Assembly (NCBI GenBank): GCA_903920005.1
Contig: CAIXKI010000077.1
Span: 1 to 35,368 of the forward strand
DNA: 35,368 bases
Source: an uncultured delta proteobacterium
Lineage (GTDB): Bacteria; Bdellovibrionota_C; UBA2361; OMII01
Direction of reading: 5' to 3'
Shown here: piece after piece, positions 25,342-33,881 of the stretch
Position numbering within the stretch: the stretch's first letter is position 1
Layout of the letters: every line of letters begins with the position of its first letter
The notes under the pieces: generated by a model
What the model saw: the letters and a program-made list of their open reading frames with translations, nothing else
Told to the model about the DNA's origin: nothing
Database searches by the model: none
Position numbers and translations under genes: made by a program

Positions 25342-25676
25342 GTCGATAAGGAAGCCCGCAAATGACCAAGAATACAGCGGAAAGGGTTACATTAAGGTGT
25401 TATTGCTTTTGGATTGGCTCAGAAGTAATCTTCAAGAGAAGGAAATATTCCGAGCCCGTTAGGCAGCGCGCGAAGCAGCGGCAACGAGAAAATCCGAGAA
25501 TCTCGTAGTCGCTTTTTGGAAGCATTCACGCGACGTGGCTCGAATAGGGAAGTGACCGATCGGAAAGCGATCGCGTTACGCAGCCCAAACGGTCGTTGAA
25601 AGATGCGCTTTTGTAATGAGATGCGCTCGTTTCATCGAGAGGTGCGTAAGGGTTTTAATAAAAGGTGAAGGTTTCT
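25342..25676 (+). other. Gene-free region with hairpins and a direct repeat
   Basis: No convincing gene lies between the coupling ATPase and the next start. A stem ACGAGA/TCTCGT (25484-25506) is followed by TTTTT 12 bases later and may be a weak terminator. A longer hairpin pairs GTGACCGATCG (25552-25562) with CGATCG, a bulged C and GTTAC (25568-25579). The 9-base sequence AGATGCGCT occurs twice, 18 bases apart (25601-25609 and 25619-25627), in the leader of the next gene. The latter could be an operator pair. No origin-of-transfer nick motif was recognised. Confidence 0.45.
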
Positions 25677-26156
25677 ATGTATCGTGGCGGAGTGACGTTC
25701 TCAATCAACAAGTCCTTTGGTCGTCTCCAACTCATCCCAGAACCGCAAGGTCTCCGATTATTCTATCTACCTATCCTCGATGGTGTTGAGAGCCCCGGCG
25801 CTCCCGGTAACCTCGATATGCTGCTTCCGATCGACGCGATTGGTGGCTTGTGGGCTACAGCTCGCGCATTTCTCTATGGCGTCGAGTCACTCGATGAAAA
25901 TGTCATCCTCCAGAGCGGGGAGAGCGAAAGCGAGTCAGATACCCTGATTAAACTCTATCGTGACAAGCCTCGCGGACAGCAGGGCAAACTAAATGGTGAG
26001 GAGACCTGTTGGCTCCGCATCGTGACTGGCCGCACTGAGGAAGAGCGTCGTCGAATCAAGCTTGGACCAAGAGATCTCTTGTGCCTTGAACTCTCTTGCA
26101 ATTCGGTGATGATCCTCGCCGGAGAAGAGAGGACACATAAGCCAGTGTTGGGGTAG
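25677..26156 (+). CDS. Hypothetical protein downstream of the coupling ATPase
   Basis: A 159-aa soluble protein without a signal or membrane segment. The ATG at 25677 lies eight bases behind AAAGGTGA. An in-frame GTG four codons upstream overlaps this ribosome binding site and is less likely. The N-terminal half has beta-strand-like hydrophobic stretches (VTFSIN, RLQLIPEP, LRLFYLPIL). The C-terminal half is charged and ends in a strand (LLCLELSCNSVMIL). I recognise no family. It shares the strand of the coupling genes but is separated by more than 300 bases, so it may be either a regulator or accessory of the T4SS or unrelated. Confidence 0.6.
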   Translation: MYRGGVTFSINKSFGRLQLIPEPQGLRLFYLPILDGVESPGAPGNLDMLLPIDAIGGLWATARAFLYGVESLDENVILQSGESESESDTLIKLYRDKPRGQQGKLNGEETCWLRIVTGRTEEERRRIKLGPRDLLCLELSCNSVMILAGEERTHKPVLG

Positions 26157-26172
26157 GCCCCTGCTAGGGGCC
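26156..26172 (+). terminator. Terminator-like hairpin at the end of the hypothetical gene
   Basis: A perfect 6-bp GC stem (GGCCCC/GGGGCC, 5-base loop) begins at the last base of the stop codon. No T tract follows, so only the hairpin is certain. Confidence 0.4.
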
Positions 26173-26362
26173 ATTCCGTAGAAGCCAGGCCACACACCGC
26201 CCGAAATAGGGACTTTATAGGTACAGAATCACCAATTGGCTCTGTAGCACGTTCTACGGGCGCTCCTAGAATTGACCGATAAGTAACGTTATCGGACCAT
26301 CGAGGCACAGCTCCAGGAACCAAGGGTATGAGTAAGGCCGGCGCGTACTTCTCACCGTACAG

Positions 26363-28891
26363 CTACACCTCACGCCCAGGCTTAAGGGAAAGCCTTCGAA
26401 TCGATGCCCTACGACCGATCGAGATTCGACCCTTGTACACCACGGTACCGCCGAGCCTGTCAGAGACCGTGAGCGTGACTGCGTAGGAACCAGTTCGCGT
26501 AAACTTGCGAGTAACTATCGGACCTCGCATCCGGCGGCGGTCTGAGAATGTCCACAAAAAGCGGAGCGGCTCGCCCTCCGGGTCGACTGTCGCGGAAGCG
26601 TCCAACTTAACGGTGCGAGCAACCCTCGAGGAGCCTCGCACAAGCTTTACCATAAGCTTCGGAACCTTATTTACGTAGATCGCTGTTAGGGTCATCGGCG
26701 CCGGGCCGGTCGTAAACGCGCGTACGGGGTCCGTTACCCCATCGGACCAGCCAACGAAGGACCTACCGATGGATATCGGAGCCGCGCTGATAGCTTGCTT
26801 TGAACCAACGATCGGCTGAGCCACATAGGGGGCCAATACCTCTTTTTCTTCATCGATATACGTTATCGCGGCACCCGGCGGCTTACTCGCGAAGGTATAT
26901 GACGCTGTAAGTGGCGGCACTTCGCGACACTTCTGATCTAGTAACCCACCCTCACCTATCGCCATCAAACAAAGTTCGTAGGCGCAGTTATCGCAGTGTT
27001 CCTCGGGCAGAAACGCACCACTAGGCCCGCTGATCTCAGAGACCAAGTGTTCGTGCAAATTATGCCGTTGTAGCACGGCCCATGACATCTCCACACCGAG
27101 CGAGGGCTCCGTTCGACCGCTAAATGTTACCGGGACGCCGATCTGATAGCGAACATCCGTGCTTGGAAGATCTATGAACGCTATCGGAGGCGTTACACCT
27201 GTCCTAATGGTAATCATCCTCTTGGAAAAGTCGAATGGCGCAGTCGCTTCACGGACCGTTAACACAGCTGAATAGGTTCCGACCTTTGTATAGACGTGAG
27301 AGGGATTTTCCTCGATCGAACTAGTACCATCACCGAAGTCCCAATTGTACTGGAGCTGCTGTCCATCCGGATCCGCCGTGCCAACACTTGAGAAGTTCAC
27401 CACGAGCGGAATATTTCCGCCCGACGGGGACGCACTCGCGCGAACTATCGGTGGATTATTACTCCCCTCAAGCGCTCTAAATCGACGCACCTGCCCAGTA
27501 CGTGTCTTAAGATCAAGATAGACAGCATAGAGATTTGTGTCAGGGCCGATCGTAAGCTGCACGGCGCCAAAACCGGATCCGATCTCAGTCGCGAAGTCAT
27601 GCGCCGTCGGAACACCTGCAGCATCAAACGTAAGGTATCGAATAAACTTGCGCGCATAATCGGCGAAGAAGAGCGCCCCCTTAAAGTATGATGGGTACGC
27701 GTCGCCGTTATAGACGGCAACCCCCGTTACCGAGGCGCCGAGATCCTTTCCAGTCGCATCATACGGATGCCGGTAATTGAATAGTGGCGCACGGACTTTC
27801 GATGAGCCCGCTACATACATCTGGGTACAAAAATCTATGGTGTTTGGAGCCTTTCTAAAGCCGACCTGCTTTTGGCTGAGCGTCGCTGCCCCTTCTTTCT
27901 GCGCGCCATCGAGAAAGCCACCCTCGTAACACGGCCACCCATGATTAGCCCCTTTTCCCGCGTTTATCTCTTCGTAATACGACGTACCAACGTCCCCACT
28001 ATAGACCTCACCATTCACTGGACTAATCGTTATCCGAAAAGGATTCCTAAACCCGCGTGACCATAGCCGCGATCGGTTCGAAGCGGGATTCGCCGGGTCA
28101 AAGAATGGATTACCCGGAAGCCCGTTACCGTTGTTTGGATCAATCCGAACGATCCTCCCGGACATGGCATCCAGACTTTGGGCTCTAAAAGCGAGCGTGG
28201 ACGGGAAGTCATAGTTAGACGCATCCCCGAAGCTCGCGTACAACGATCCATCTGCCCCAAAAATAAGCGAGCCTGCCGAATGGGAGGGCGCATCCGCCGG
28301 GATACAGTCCTGTATAGGAGCTCCCGCCATAGTAAGACCCGTCATGCACGAGGCGGGTTCCGGCTTGCTGAGATCCACGACCGGAACAGGTGCCGCCATG
28401 TTTTCTTCAGTGCTATTTTTTCCAAGGACAACCTCCTCAGAACTAGGAACCGCAACGTTATAATTTGCGGCCGCATCAGCCCTATAGCGGACGACCCGCA
28501 CGACACGAGGATCCCTACGGTCGGCGACTACGCCCGGCGGATCATAGACATACGAAAGGTACACAAACGGCTTCCGAGGAAAGCTCGGATCGACCGCGAT
28601 AGCTAGAAGCCCACGATCTGTTGACTTATTAACGATCCCAGAGATGTCTAGGAACGGCGCTGAGAGTAGCGTTCCGTTACTCACTACCCTTACTGTCCCC
28701 TCCTTGAGCGCTAAAAAAATGCGGTTGTCCGGGGCAAAGGCGATCGCCGTCGGAATGGGAATCCCCTCAACGACGATATCCTCACGAAACCTCTCTCCTT
28801 GGGCGAACTCCGATTGGGCCAAGGTTTCTTGAGCTTGACCGAGAATGAGCGCGCAAAAAAAGAGTATGAATCCACGACAAAAAAATACCAT
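26363..28891 (-). CDS. Secreted PQQ-type glucose/sorbosone dehydrogenase-like protein with PKD domains
   Basis: An 842-aa exported protein (signal cleaved near TLAQ-S, about residue 26). Residues from about 35 to 470 form a six-bladed glucose/sorbosone dehydrogenase (GSDH/YliI/HHIP-like) propeller. Signature segments include AIAFAPDNRIFLALKEGTV, DRGLLAIAVDPSFP, SHSAGSLIFGADGSLYASFGD, SRGFRNPFRI and GANHGWPCYEG. A PKD domain follows (about 475-550, with NWDFGDGTS). After it come a mixed region, a short beta-repeat block (FVGWSDGVTDP), and a second PKD domain (about 745-830, FLWTFSD). Relatives oxidise sugars with pyrroloquinoline quinone or only bind carbohydrates. PKD domains attach secreted enzymes to surfaces or polymers. 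It is probably extracellular or periplasmic. The true substrate is unknown. Confidence 0.9.
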   Translation of the reverse strand: MVFFCRGFILFFCALILGQAQETLAQSEFAQGERFREDIVVEGIPIPTAIAFAPDNRIFLALKEGTVRVVSNGTLLSAPFLDISGIVNKSTDRGLLAIAVDPSFPRKPFVYLSYVYDPPGVVADRRDPRVVRVVRYRADAAANYNVAVPSSEEVVLGKNSTEENMAAPVPVVDLSKPEPASCMTGLTMAGAPIQDCIPADAPSHSAGSLIFGADGSLYASFGDASNYDFPSTLAFRAQSLDAMSGRIVRIDPNNGNGLPGNPFFDPANPASNRSRLWSRGFRNPFRITISPVNGEVYSGDVGTSYYEEINAGKGANHGWPCYEGGFLDGAQKEGAATLSQKQVGFRKAPNTIDFCTQMYVAGSSKVRAPLFNYRHPYDATGKDLGASVTGVAVYNGDAYPSYFKGALFFADYARKFIRYLTFDAAGVPTAHDFATEIGSGFGAVQLTIGPDTNLYAVYLDLKTRTGQVRRFRALEGSNNPPIVRASASPSGGNIPLVVNFSSVGTADPDGQQLQYNWDFGDGTSSIEENPSHVYTKVGTYSAVLTVREATAPFDFSKRMITIRTGVTPPIAFIDLPSTDVRYQIGVPVTFSGRTEPSLGVEMSWAVLQRHNLHEHLVSEISGPSGAFLPEEHCDNCAYELCLMAIGEGGLLDQKCREVPPLTASYTFASKPPGAAITYIDEEKEVLAPYVAQPIVGSKQAISAAPISIGRSFVGWSDGVTDPVRAFTTGPAPMTLTAIYVNKVPKLMVKLVRGSSRVARTVKLDASATVDPEGEPLRFLWTFSDRRRMRGPIVTRKFTRTGSYAVTLTVSDRLGGTVVYKGRISIGRRASIRRLSLKPGREV

Positions 28892-28991
28892 ATCAGAAAC
28901 TCCAGACGACGAACCTTAGCGGATTCGAACTGGAACATCTGATACCGTGAGAACACCTATGCGGATATGATAGGCGTCAAGAGTAACCAGC

Positions 28992-30056
28992 CTACGATCG
29001 TGCCTCAACAGCCTCTTCAAGGAGATCGCTGAGTCGTTGTGCGATTCCACTCCACGCAAACTCCTCGGCGCGCGCAAGACCCGCCTCCGAGAGCTTCAAC
29101 CAGGCGGAATCATCAGACAGCAAGATATCAACAGCATCGACAAAGCTTTGCGCGTACTCCGGAGAACCCGGAGCGCCTGCGATTAACACACCCGCTTCTC
29201 CCACACTCTCTCGCATGGCGCCTAAATCCGATGAGACAATCGCACACCCGGCGGCCTGCGCCTCGAGCGCGGTAATGCAGCTCGTCTCCGCGAAGGTGTT
29301 CGGATACGACAGAATTGATGAGCGCATCATCTCTCTAGCAAGTTGCCGCTGCGTCACGTTGCCGTGATTGTGAAATTGCGGGAACCGCGATAACCGCTCA
29401 AGCAGAGCTTGGTGAGCGCGTTTATCATTCTCATGAACGCGATCGTCGTAGACGGAGAAACCCCCAAACGAGTGAAATTCAATATCTGGGTGACGCGCAA
29501 CGAGCACCTCTAAGATGTCAGGCATCAGCTGTAATCCCCGGTAAGGCACCGAAGAATAGATGAGACGCTTTCGGGTGCGCTCCTCAGACCCGTGAAAAAG
29601 TCCTAGGTCCACTCCATTGCCTAGAATAAAGGTCTTTTCTCTTGGAAATCCTGACCTCTCACAAAGCACCTGAGACTGCCACGTGCTTACCGTCAGGAGG
29701 AGGTGAATCTGATCAACAACTCTCTTATCTCCTAATCCTATCGAGTAGGGTTGCTCGTCAGAGTCACCAGTCCATAGCAGCTTCAGTCGAGCCTGTATGG
29801 GGCCAAAGAGGTGCTTCCAGTCCCGGACACTGATGAAGGCATCAACCGGGCCCAAGTCCTTTACTGAATCAACGGATACGTAGAGAGGATTACTCAAAGG
29901 GGGATTAGGGTCGGCCGTTAGAACGGTTATCTCATGACCCAAGCCGTTTAGCGCGCGAGCCAGCCTCGACACGCCTGTTTCAGTACCACCCAGTGGACGC
30001 TCTTCGAGAGTGCGATCGTTAAACGGGATCGTATTAATGAAAAAAGCGATACGCAC
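28992..30056 (-). CDS. GT4 family (GT-B fold) glycosyltransferase
   Basis: A 354-aa enzyme with the GT-B two-domain layout of family 4. The N-terminal domain starts MRIAFFINTIPF and has GGTETGVSRLARAL, the acceptor-side loop typical of GT4 proteins. The C-terminal domain carries the nucleotide-sugar EX7E motif (ETSCITALEAQAAGC, about 257-265) and SDLGAMRESVGEAGVLI. Such retaining transferases add sugars to glycans, lipids or small molecules; donor and acceptor cannot be read. The gene starts 27 bases after the FMN reductase-like gene on the same strand and is likely the last of a three-gene operon with the amidohydrolase. No membrane helix or signal is present, so it is cytoplasmic or peripheral. 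Confidence 0.92.
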   Translation of the reverse strand: MRIAFFINTIPFNDRTLEERPLGGTETGVSRLARALNGLGHEITVLTADPNPPLSNPLYVSVDSVKDLGPVDAFISVRDWKHLFGPIQARLKLLWTGDSDEQPYSIGLGDKRVVDQIHLLLTVSTWQSQVLCERSGFPREKTFILGNGVDLGLFHGSEERTRKRLIYSSVPYRGLQLMPDILEVLVARHPDIEFHSFGGFSVYDDRVHENDKRAHQALLERLSRFPQFHNHGNVTQRQLAREMMRSSILSYPNTFAETSCITALEAQAAGCAIVSSDLGAMRESVGEAGVLIAGAPGSPEYAQSFVDAVDILLSDDSAWLKLSEAGLARAEEFAWSGIAQRLSDLLEEAVEARS

Positions 30057-30083
30057 GAATATCTCCCCTCCGGACAGGAGTAC

Positions 30084-30698
30084 CTACATCCCGTACGGGA
30101 AGGTCTTATAATCAATCACGGCGCTTGACCGAACGGACTTGAGAGCTTGAGCGTACTGTAAAAGGACCGAACTGCCGTACGTAAGACGCGCGCGCGTGGT
30201 TTCATCGTGTTCATTCGCTGGCATATCACCGTTGAGCAGCTCCTCAACATTTCGAACTATCACGTGCTCTGGGATATACACGAGCCGATTGTTTTTATAC
30301 GAGGAGGTTCGTAGCTCAGACACTGGGTAGCTACCACCAATACCACTCGACACAGATACTATCAGGGCTGGCTTATGTCCCACCTCTTTGGGTGAGCAGA
30401 GCAATAGAAAGTTCTTCAATCCCGGGGGGACCATCCCAGACCACTCAGGTGACACAACGACCAGCCCATCGCTCTCCTGAAGTTGCGTAGCGATAGGGTT
30501 CCATTTTTGAGTCCAGGTATCCGAGGAACTCCACACCCCCTCATCCCAGAGCGGAAGGGGATTTTTGGAAAGAGAGATGATGAATGGAGAAGCGTGTTGT
30601 GTTTTCAACACTCCTTCGATGAAACTCCCCACTCGATCAGACTGGGACGTCTCTCTATGGCTTCCTGTAACAATCGCGATCTTTAGTGGCGCAGACAT
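30084..30698 (-). CDS. NADPH-dependent FMN reductase-like flavodoxin-fold protein
   Basis: A 204-aa protein of the NADPH-dependent FMN reductase family. The first strand and phosphate loop (IAIVTGSHRETSQSDRVG) and the VVVSPEWSGMVPPGLKNFLL block correspond to the FMN-binding segments; in most members the latter reads PEYNGSIPGxLKNAID. The Tyr normally found there is Trp in this protein. Members reduce FMN, quinones, azo compounds or chromate with NAD(P)H. The gene lies nine bases after the amidohydrolase and 27 bases before the glycosyltransferase, so the three are probably co-transcribed. The substrate is unknown. Confidence 0.88.
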   Translation of the reverse strand: MSAPLKIAIVTGSHRETSQSDRVGSFIEGVLKTQHASPFIISLSKNPLPLWDEGVWSSSDTWTQKWNPIATQLQESDGLVVVSPEWSGMVPPGLKNFLLLCSPKEVGHKPALIVSVSSGIGGSYPVSELRTSSYKNNRLVYIPEHVIVRNVEELLNGDMPANEHDETTRARLTYGSSVLLQYAQALKSVRSSAVIDYKTFPYGM

Positions 30699-30707
30699 AC
30701 TATTCTC

Positions 30708-31943
30708 CTACACAAATCTCTGTTCTCGAAGGACCTTTCCCTCACCCATCACCATACGAGGATATGCTCCTAGATGGAGAGGGTTTATATCCCACACAAG
30801 TAGACTTGCAAGCATTCCCTTTTCGACGCGCCCAATCGTACCCCCGATCCCCACAAGCTCAGCGTTACGACCAGAGATAACATGCAGCGCTTCCTCTGTA
30901 CTCATCCCGTACATGAGAAAATACCGGAGAGAGTCCCTCAGAAGGCTGGAGTGAATAACCGGATGATCGGTCATTAGACCGAAAGTTACCCCTGATTCGA
31001 TCACGAGCTTCGCATTCTGATAGAACGCATGGCGCAGTTCAGTTTTATAAGCATGGGAACCGAGCGGCCCAAAAACAACGGGAATCTCGTTGTCGCGCAG
31101 AGAGTCGAACACCTCACGATGAAAAACATCCCCACAATGTTCAGCACTCGCCCTTATCTTATATTTCTTACAAAGGTGGATGAGATAATGGACATCATCC
31201 TCTTTGTGCACGTGGACCTTGACGGGCTTCTTACCCTTAAGGAGCTCAAGGATCGCGAGTTCCTCAGGGGAAAACTCAAGTTTTCTCTCGCGCGCAAGAA
31301 GGCTCTGTTCCTCCGCAGCCTCTTTTTTCGAAACTTTTTTACGAGCGAGCTCAAGCTCCTTCCTCTCAAACGCGACCTTACTTTTAGCTTCCTTCGCCAA
31401 CACCTCGTCGAATCGCTTCTCAAGCATCGCATAGATACCCATACGGGTATTGGGGCGATCCCCCTTCCATCCGCCTGTCGAGCGAGGATTCCAGCCGAGG
31501 GCCATCTTGTAGCCGTAATCAAGGAACTCACACTCTCCTACATGTGAGGCGAAGTTCCGAATGACCTTACTTCGACCTCCGAAGAGGTTCCCACTACCCG
31601 GCATAATACAACTGTAAAGCACCCCGAAATCGATCGAATCAACAAAGGCGAGATCGTCGAAGTATATGCTGCGTATCGGATCGCAAAGGGGCTGAATCTG
31701 GTGGGTGATGTCGTTACCCTCCTGCTCATCACCAGGCTCACCAGCACGAAACATTCCGATATGAGAGTGAGGATCAACGAACGCGGGCGTCACGATCCCG
31801 GCGTAGTCCGACGGCCGCTTTTTCGCCGAGATCTCCACGATAGAATCCCCCTTCACGACGATCCAACGATCGGAGAGGACTCTCCCCCCAGAGAAAAGGG
31901 TTTTCGCGTGAACGACGATCTCTTTTTGTACGGGTTTCGGCAT
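30708..31943 (-). CDS. Amidohydrolase superfamily metalloenzyme with a charged insertion
   Basis: A 411-aa protein with the amidohydrolase metal-binding motifs: DPHSHIG (the HxH after strand 1), VKVHVHKEDD, SAEHCGD, and the late Asp in LMTDHPVIHSS. The start is close to imidazolonepropionase and dihydroorotase-like proteins (NIVVHAKTLFSG..V type beginning), with a small N-terminal beta-sandwich. At about residues 180-225 a Lys/Glu-rich helical segment is inserted between the barrel strands, which is not usual in the family. These enzymes hydrolyse C-N or related bonds in cyclic amides, purines or peptides. The substrate here cannot be predicted. It opens the operon with the FMN reductase and glycosyltransferase; only a weak ribosome binding site is visible. 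Confidence 0.9.
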   Translation of the reverse strand: MPKPVQKEIVVHAKTLFSGGRVLSDRWIVVKGDSIVEISAKKRPSDYAGIVTPAFVDPHSHIGMFRAGEPGDEQEGNDITHQIQPLCDPIRSIYFDDLAFVDSIDFGVLYSCIMPGSGNLFGGRSKVIRNFASHVGECEFLDYGYKMALGWNPRSTGGWKGDRPNTRMGIYAMLEKRFDEVLAKEAKSKVAFERKELELARKKVSKKEAAEEQSLLARERKLEFSPEELAILELLKGKKPVKVHVHKEDDVHYLIHLCKKYKIRASAEHCGDVFHREVFDSLRDNEIPVVFGPLGSHAYKTELRHAFYQNAKLVIESGVTFGLMTDHPVIHSSLLRDSLRYFLMYGMSTEEALHVISGRNAELVGIGGTIGRVEKGMLASLLVWDINPLHLGAYPRMVMGEGKVLREQRFV

Positions 31944-32044
31944 GCCAAAAGGTTAGCAACGCCCTGTTCTTTCCACAAACCCAAAACGATAGGGAGAGCC
32001 GGCTAGTTGCTTTTTGCGCTTTCGAGGCCGATTAAAGAAGCCCG

Positions 32045-32908
32045 CTAGGCCGCACTCCTTCCACGCCCTACTCGCCCGTGGCTGAAAACACGGTCCGGGT
32101 GCTCGATCTGGGTCAATACATTCCTGGACTCGCGAGCATCGCCAATAATGTTCCGCACGGTTCGCAACACGTCACCGTAATGATTGCTCGCCAATTTACC
32201 TGCTACGCTCTCCATCCGCTCCTCAGAGGCGCCGCGAAGCGCTCGCTCCTCTGGAATCACGACCAGAAGCTTCCTCATCTCGCGCTGAATCCCCTGAAAC
32301 TGTTTCAGGAACTTAGCGGCATTCTGCTCATGTTCAACTCGCTTAGCTCCATAAAAACCAACTCCTGGATGAGCGGCCTCGACCGCATCGTGGAATTCCG
32401 TAAGCTTCGCGATGAGCTGTTGGCAGAGTCCGTTTTTTGAGACGTATTGCTGCCGGAGATGGGAGACGTATCGCTCGTTGAAGTCTAAGACCCCGGCGCA
32501 AATACTCTCATCGACAACCTTGGTCGCTCCATCGGCGCTCCCAGTAACAAGAGCTCGAAGAACCTGCTGCGAATCTTCCATGCCTCGCAGGGCTACGATC
32601 GATTCAAGTTGCCCAACGCTAAACTGTCGTCGAAACCGTTCTAGCCCGCTCTCCAGTCGAGGCCCATCCTTGGCGCACATCATCTTGAGGAGACGATCAG
32701 ATGCTTTCACCACGTCGCTAGGTTCTATCTCACCATCCCCGCGTGCGAAGCGCTCTATTACTGTCCACGGCTTCTCCATATTCGGGTGCAACTGGGACCG
32801 CTCACTAGCGAAGACAGGCAATACGATCCGCGCCTCTTCGTCTGCCTGATACCCAAAACTTCTCTGTTCTATCAACTGTGGGGCCGGGGCCTTGACTGAT
32901 ATCGCCAT
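32045..32908 (-). CDS. Hypothetical helical protein
   Basis: From the ATG at 32908 the protein has 287 residues. It is rich in charged and helical segments (for example SDRLLKMMCAKDGPRLESGLERFRR, too long for a motif, and a long helix from about 170 to 245), without signal or membrane segments. GGAG lies eight bases before this ATG. Earlier in-frame starts at 32983 and 32938 have no such site, so I choose 32908. No domain is recognised. The Ala/Pro-free C-terminal end has a cluster of Arg and Gly. It is read in the same direction as the amidohydrolase operon, 100 bases ahead of it, but need not be linked in function. Confidence 0.65.
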   Translation of the reverse strand: MAISVKAPAPQLIEQRSFGYQADEEARIVLPVFASERSQLHPNMEKPWTVIERFARGDGEIEPSDVVKASDRLLKMMCAKDGPRLESGLERFRRQFSVGQLESIVALRGMEDSQQVLRALVTGSADGATKVVDESICAGVLDFNERYVSHLRQQYVSKNGLCQQLIAKLTEFHDAVEAAHPGVGFYGAKRVEHEQNAAKFLKQFQGIQREMRKLLVVIPEERALRGASEERMESVAGKLASNHYGDVLRTVRNIIGDARESRNVLTQIEHPDRVFSHGRVGRGRSAA

Positions 32909-33177
32909 GAATAAATCTCCGATAGTGGAAGGCTCCATGAGGGTAGCACCACCTATGGCCCTACTCACGCCACACCTACCCAAAACATCTGTTTCTTACT
33001 TTTCCGACCGTCCCAAGCAGATTATGACACGAGTACCTCCATAAAAAGGTCCCTCCACCCGGCTAGGCCGACCGCATGATGAGCTGCTACTATCTAACCG
33101 TTCAGTAGAAGCGAGATTTCGGTTCTCTCTGGGGGAGCGTTGTCCGGTAATGCGGAGAGCGCTCTCTCAGAGCACTT

Positions 33178-33474
33178 ATGGAAAATGCACTACACTGCTA
33201 CATCGTAGGGACACTCCCCTCTGCCCTGCTGGCGTTTATAGTAGGCAAGAAGAGAGGTGTTCTCGGTCTCAAACTGCTCTTCGGGGCAGTTGTCTTCAGC
33301 GCTAGTTGGCCGTTGTGGGGAGTTGGAGGATTCCTTCTCTCAATAATCGGCATAGCGCTTACAATCGCCTCCCTGGTGATCTTGTTCATCGCGGGAGTTG
33401 GGTTACTTGTTGCCGCACTCTGGATCATCGTGCTCATCAAAACGCTCGAAATCCTTGGGTGGTGCAGCGAATAA
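33178..33474 (+). CDS. Small integral membrane protein
   Basis: A 98-aa protein that is almost entirely hydrophobic, with three or four membrane helices (about 9-22, 29-44, 48-70 and 74-92) and few charged residues, among them the loop GKKRGV. No family is recognised; a holin-like or superinfection-type role cannot be excluded. No Shine-Dalgarno sequence is near the ATG, and a perfect 12-bp palindrome (GAGAGCGCTCTC, 33155-33166) lies just before it. A strong hairpin starts five bases after the stop codon, which supports a real transcription unit. A frame of similar size on the other strand looks like a shadow. Confidence 0.6.
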   Translation: MENALHCYIVGTLPSALLAFIVGKKRGVLGLKLLFGAVVFSASWPLWGVGGFLLSIIGIALTIASLVILFIAGVGLLVAALWIIVLIKTLEILGWCSE

Positions 33475-33478
33475 AGGT

Positions 33479-33520
33479 TGAGGGGCTGAAGTTCACTATC
33501 GTGTGACCTTCAGCCCCTCA
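33479..33520. terminator. Strong hairpin between convergent genes
   Basis: A 13-bp perfect stem (TGAGGGGCTGAAG with its complement), one mismatch and four further pairs (TCAC/GTGA) enclose a 6-base loop. It starts five bases after the stop codon of the plus-strand membrane gene and lies about 75 bases downstream of the minus-strand RHH gene. No T tract follows in either direction, but symmetry and position fit a shared transcription stop. Confidence 0.7.
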
Positions 33521-33593
33521 TCTCGCTACTACTGAATACCTTATCACCAGCGAACCGATGCGAGATTTCTTAGACCACGCGCTCCGCGGATCT

Positions 33594-33791
33594 TTACTGA
33601 TTAGCCGCCGACTCCTCTATCTCTGAACAGGGCTCATCCGGACGACGAGTCATAGATAGGGTCTTCTCCGCTTCTTTTAGAAGCGCCTTCTCGATAAAAT
33701 CATCTACGGGACACCCGACGATCTCCGCGGCCAGCCTGACCTTACGGTAAATAGTATCGCTAATCTTTATCTTGTTCCCTTGGCGAAACAT
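33594..33791 (-). CDS. Small ribbon-helix-helix-like protein
   Basis: A 65-aa protein with the pattern of CopG/Arc-type RHH domains. A short basic strand (KIKISDTIYRKVR) is followed by two helices (LAAEIVG, then VDDFIEKALLKEAEKTL) separated by a turn with Pro. The last 15 residues are polar. Such proteins bind DNA as dimers and often act as antitoxins or local repressors. No toxin gene is adjacent: the neighbours are a convergent membrane protein and a YciH gene on the same strand 90 bases upstream. The call is based on pattern only. Confidence 0.6.
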   Translation of the reverse strand: MFRQGNKIKISDTIYRKVRLAAEIVGCPVDDFIEKALLKEAEKTLSMTRRPDEPCSEIEESAANQ

Positions 33792-33881
33792 CTTTAAAAC
33801 TCACCTGCGGTAGACTATCGTACTATTAAATCACGGAATTAAGCCGTATCCAAGCGAAACTACGAGAAGTGCTACCGGTGC

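Noticed and set aside
28921-28990. A GTTCGAATC segment on the minus strand resembling a tRNA T-loop
   Set aside because: The flanking five bases do not pair as a T stem, and no acceptor or anticodon stem can be drawn around it.
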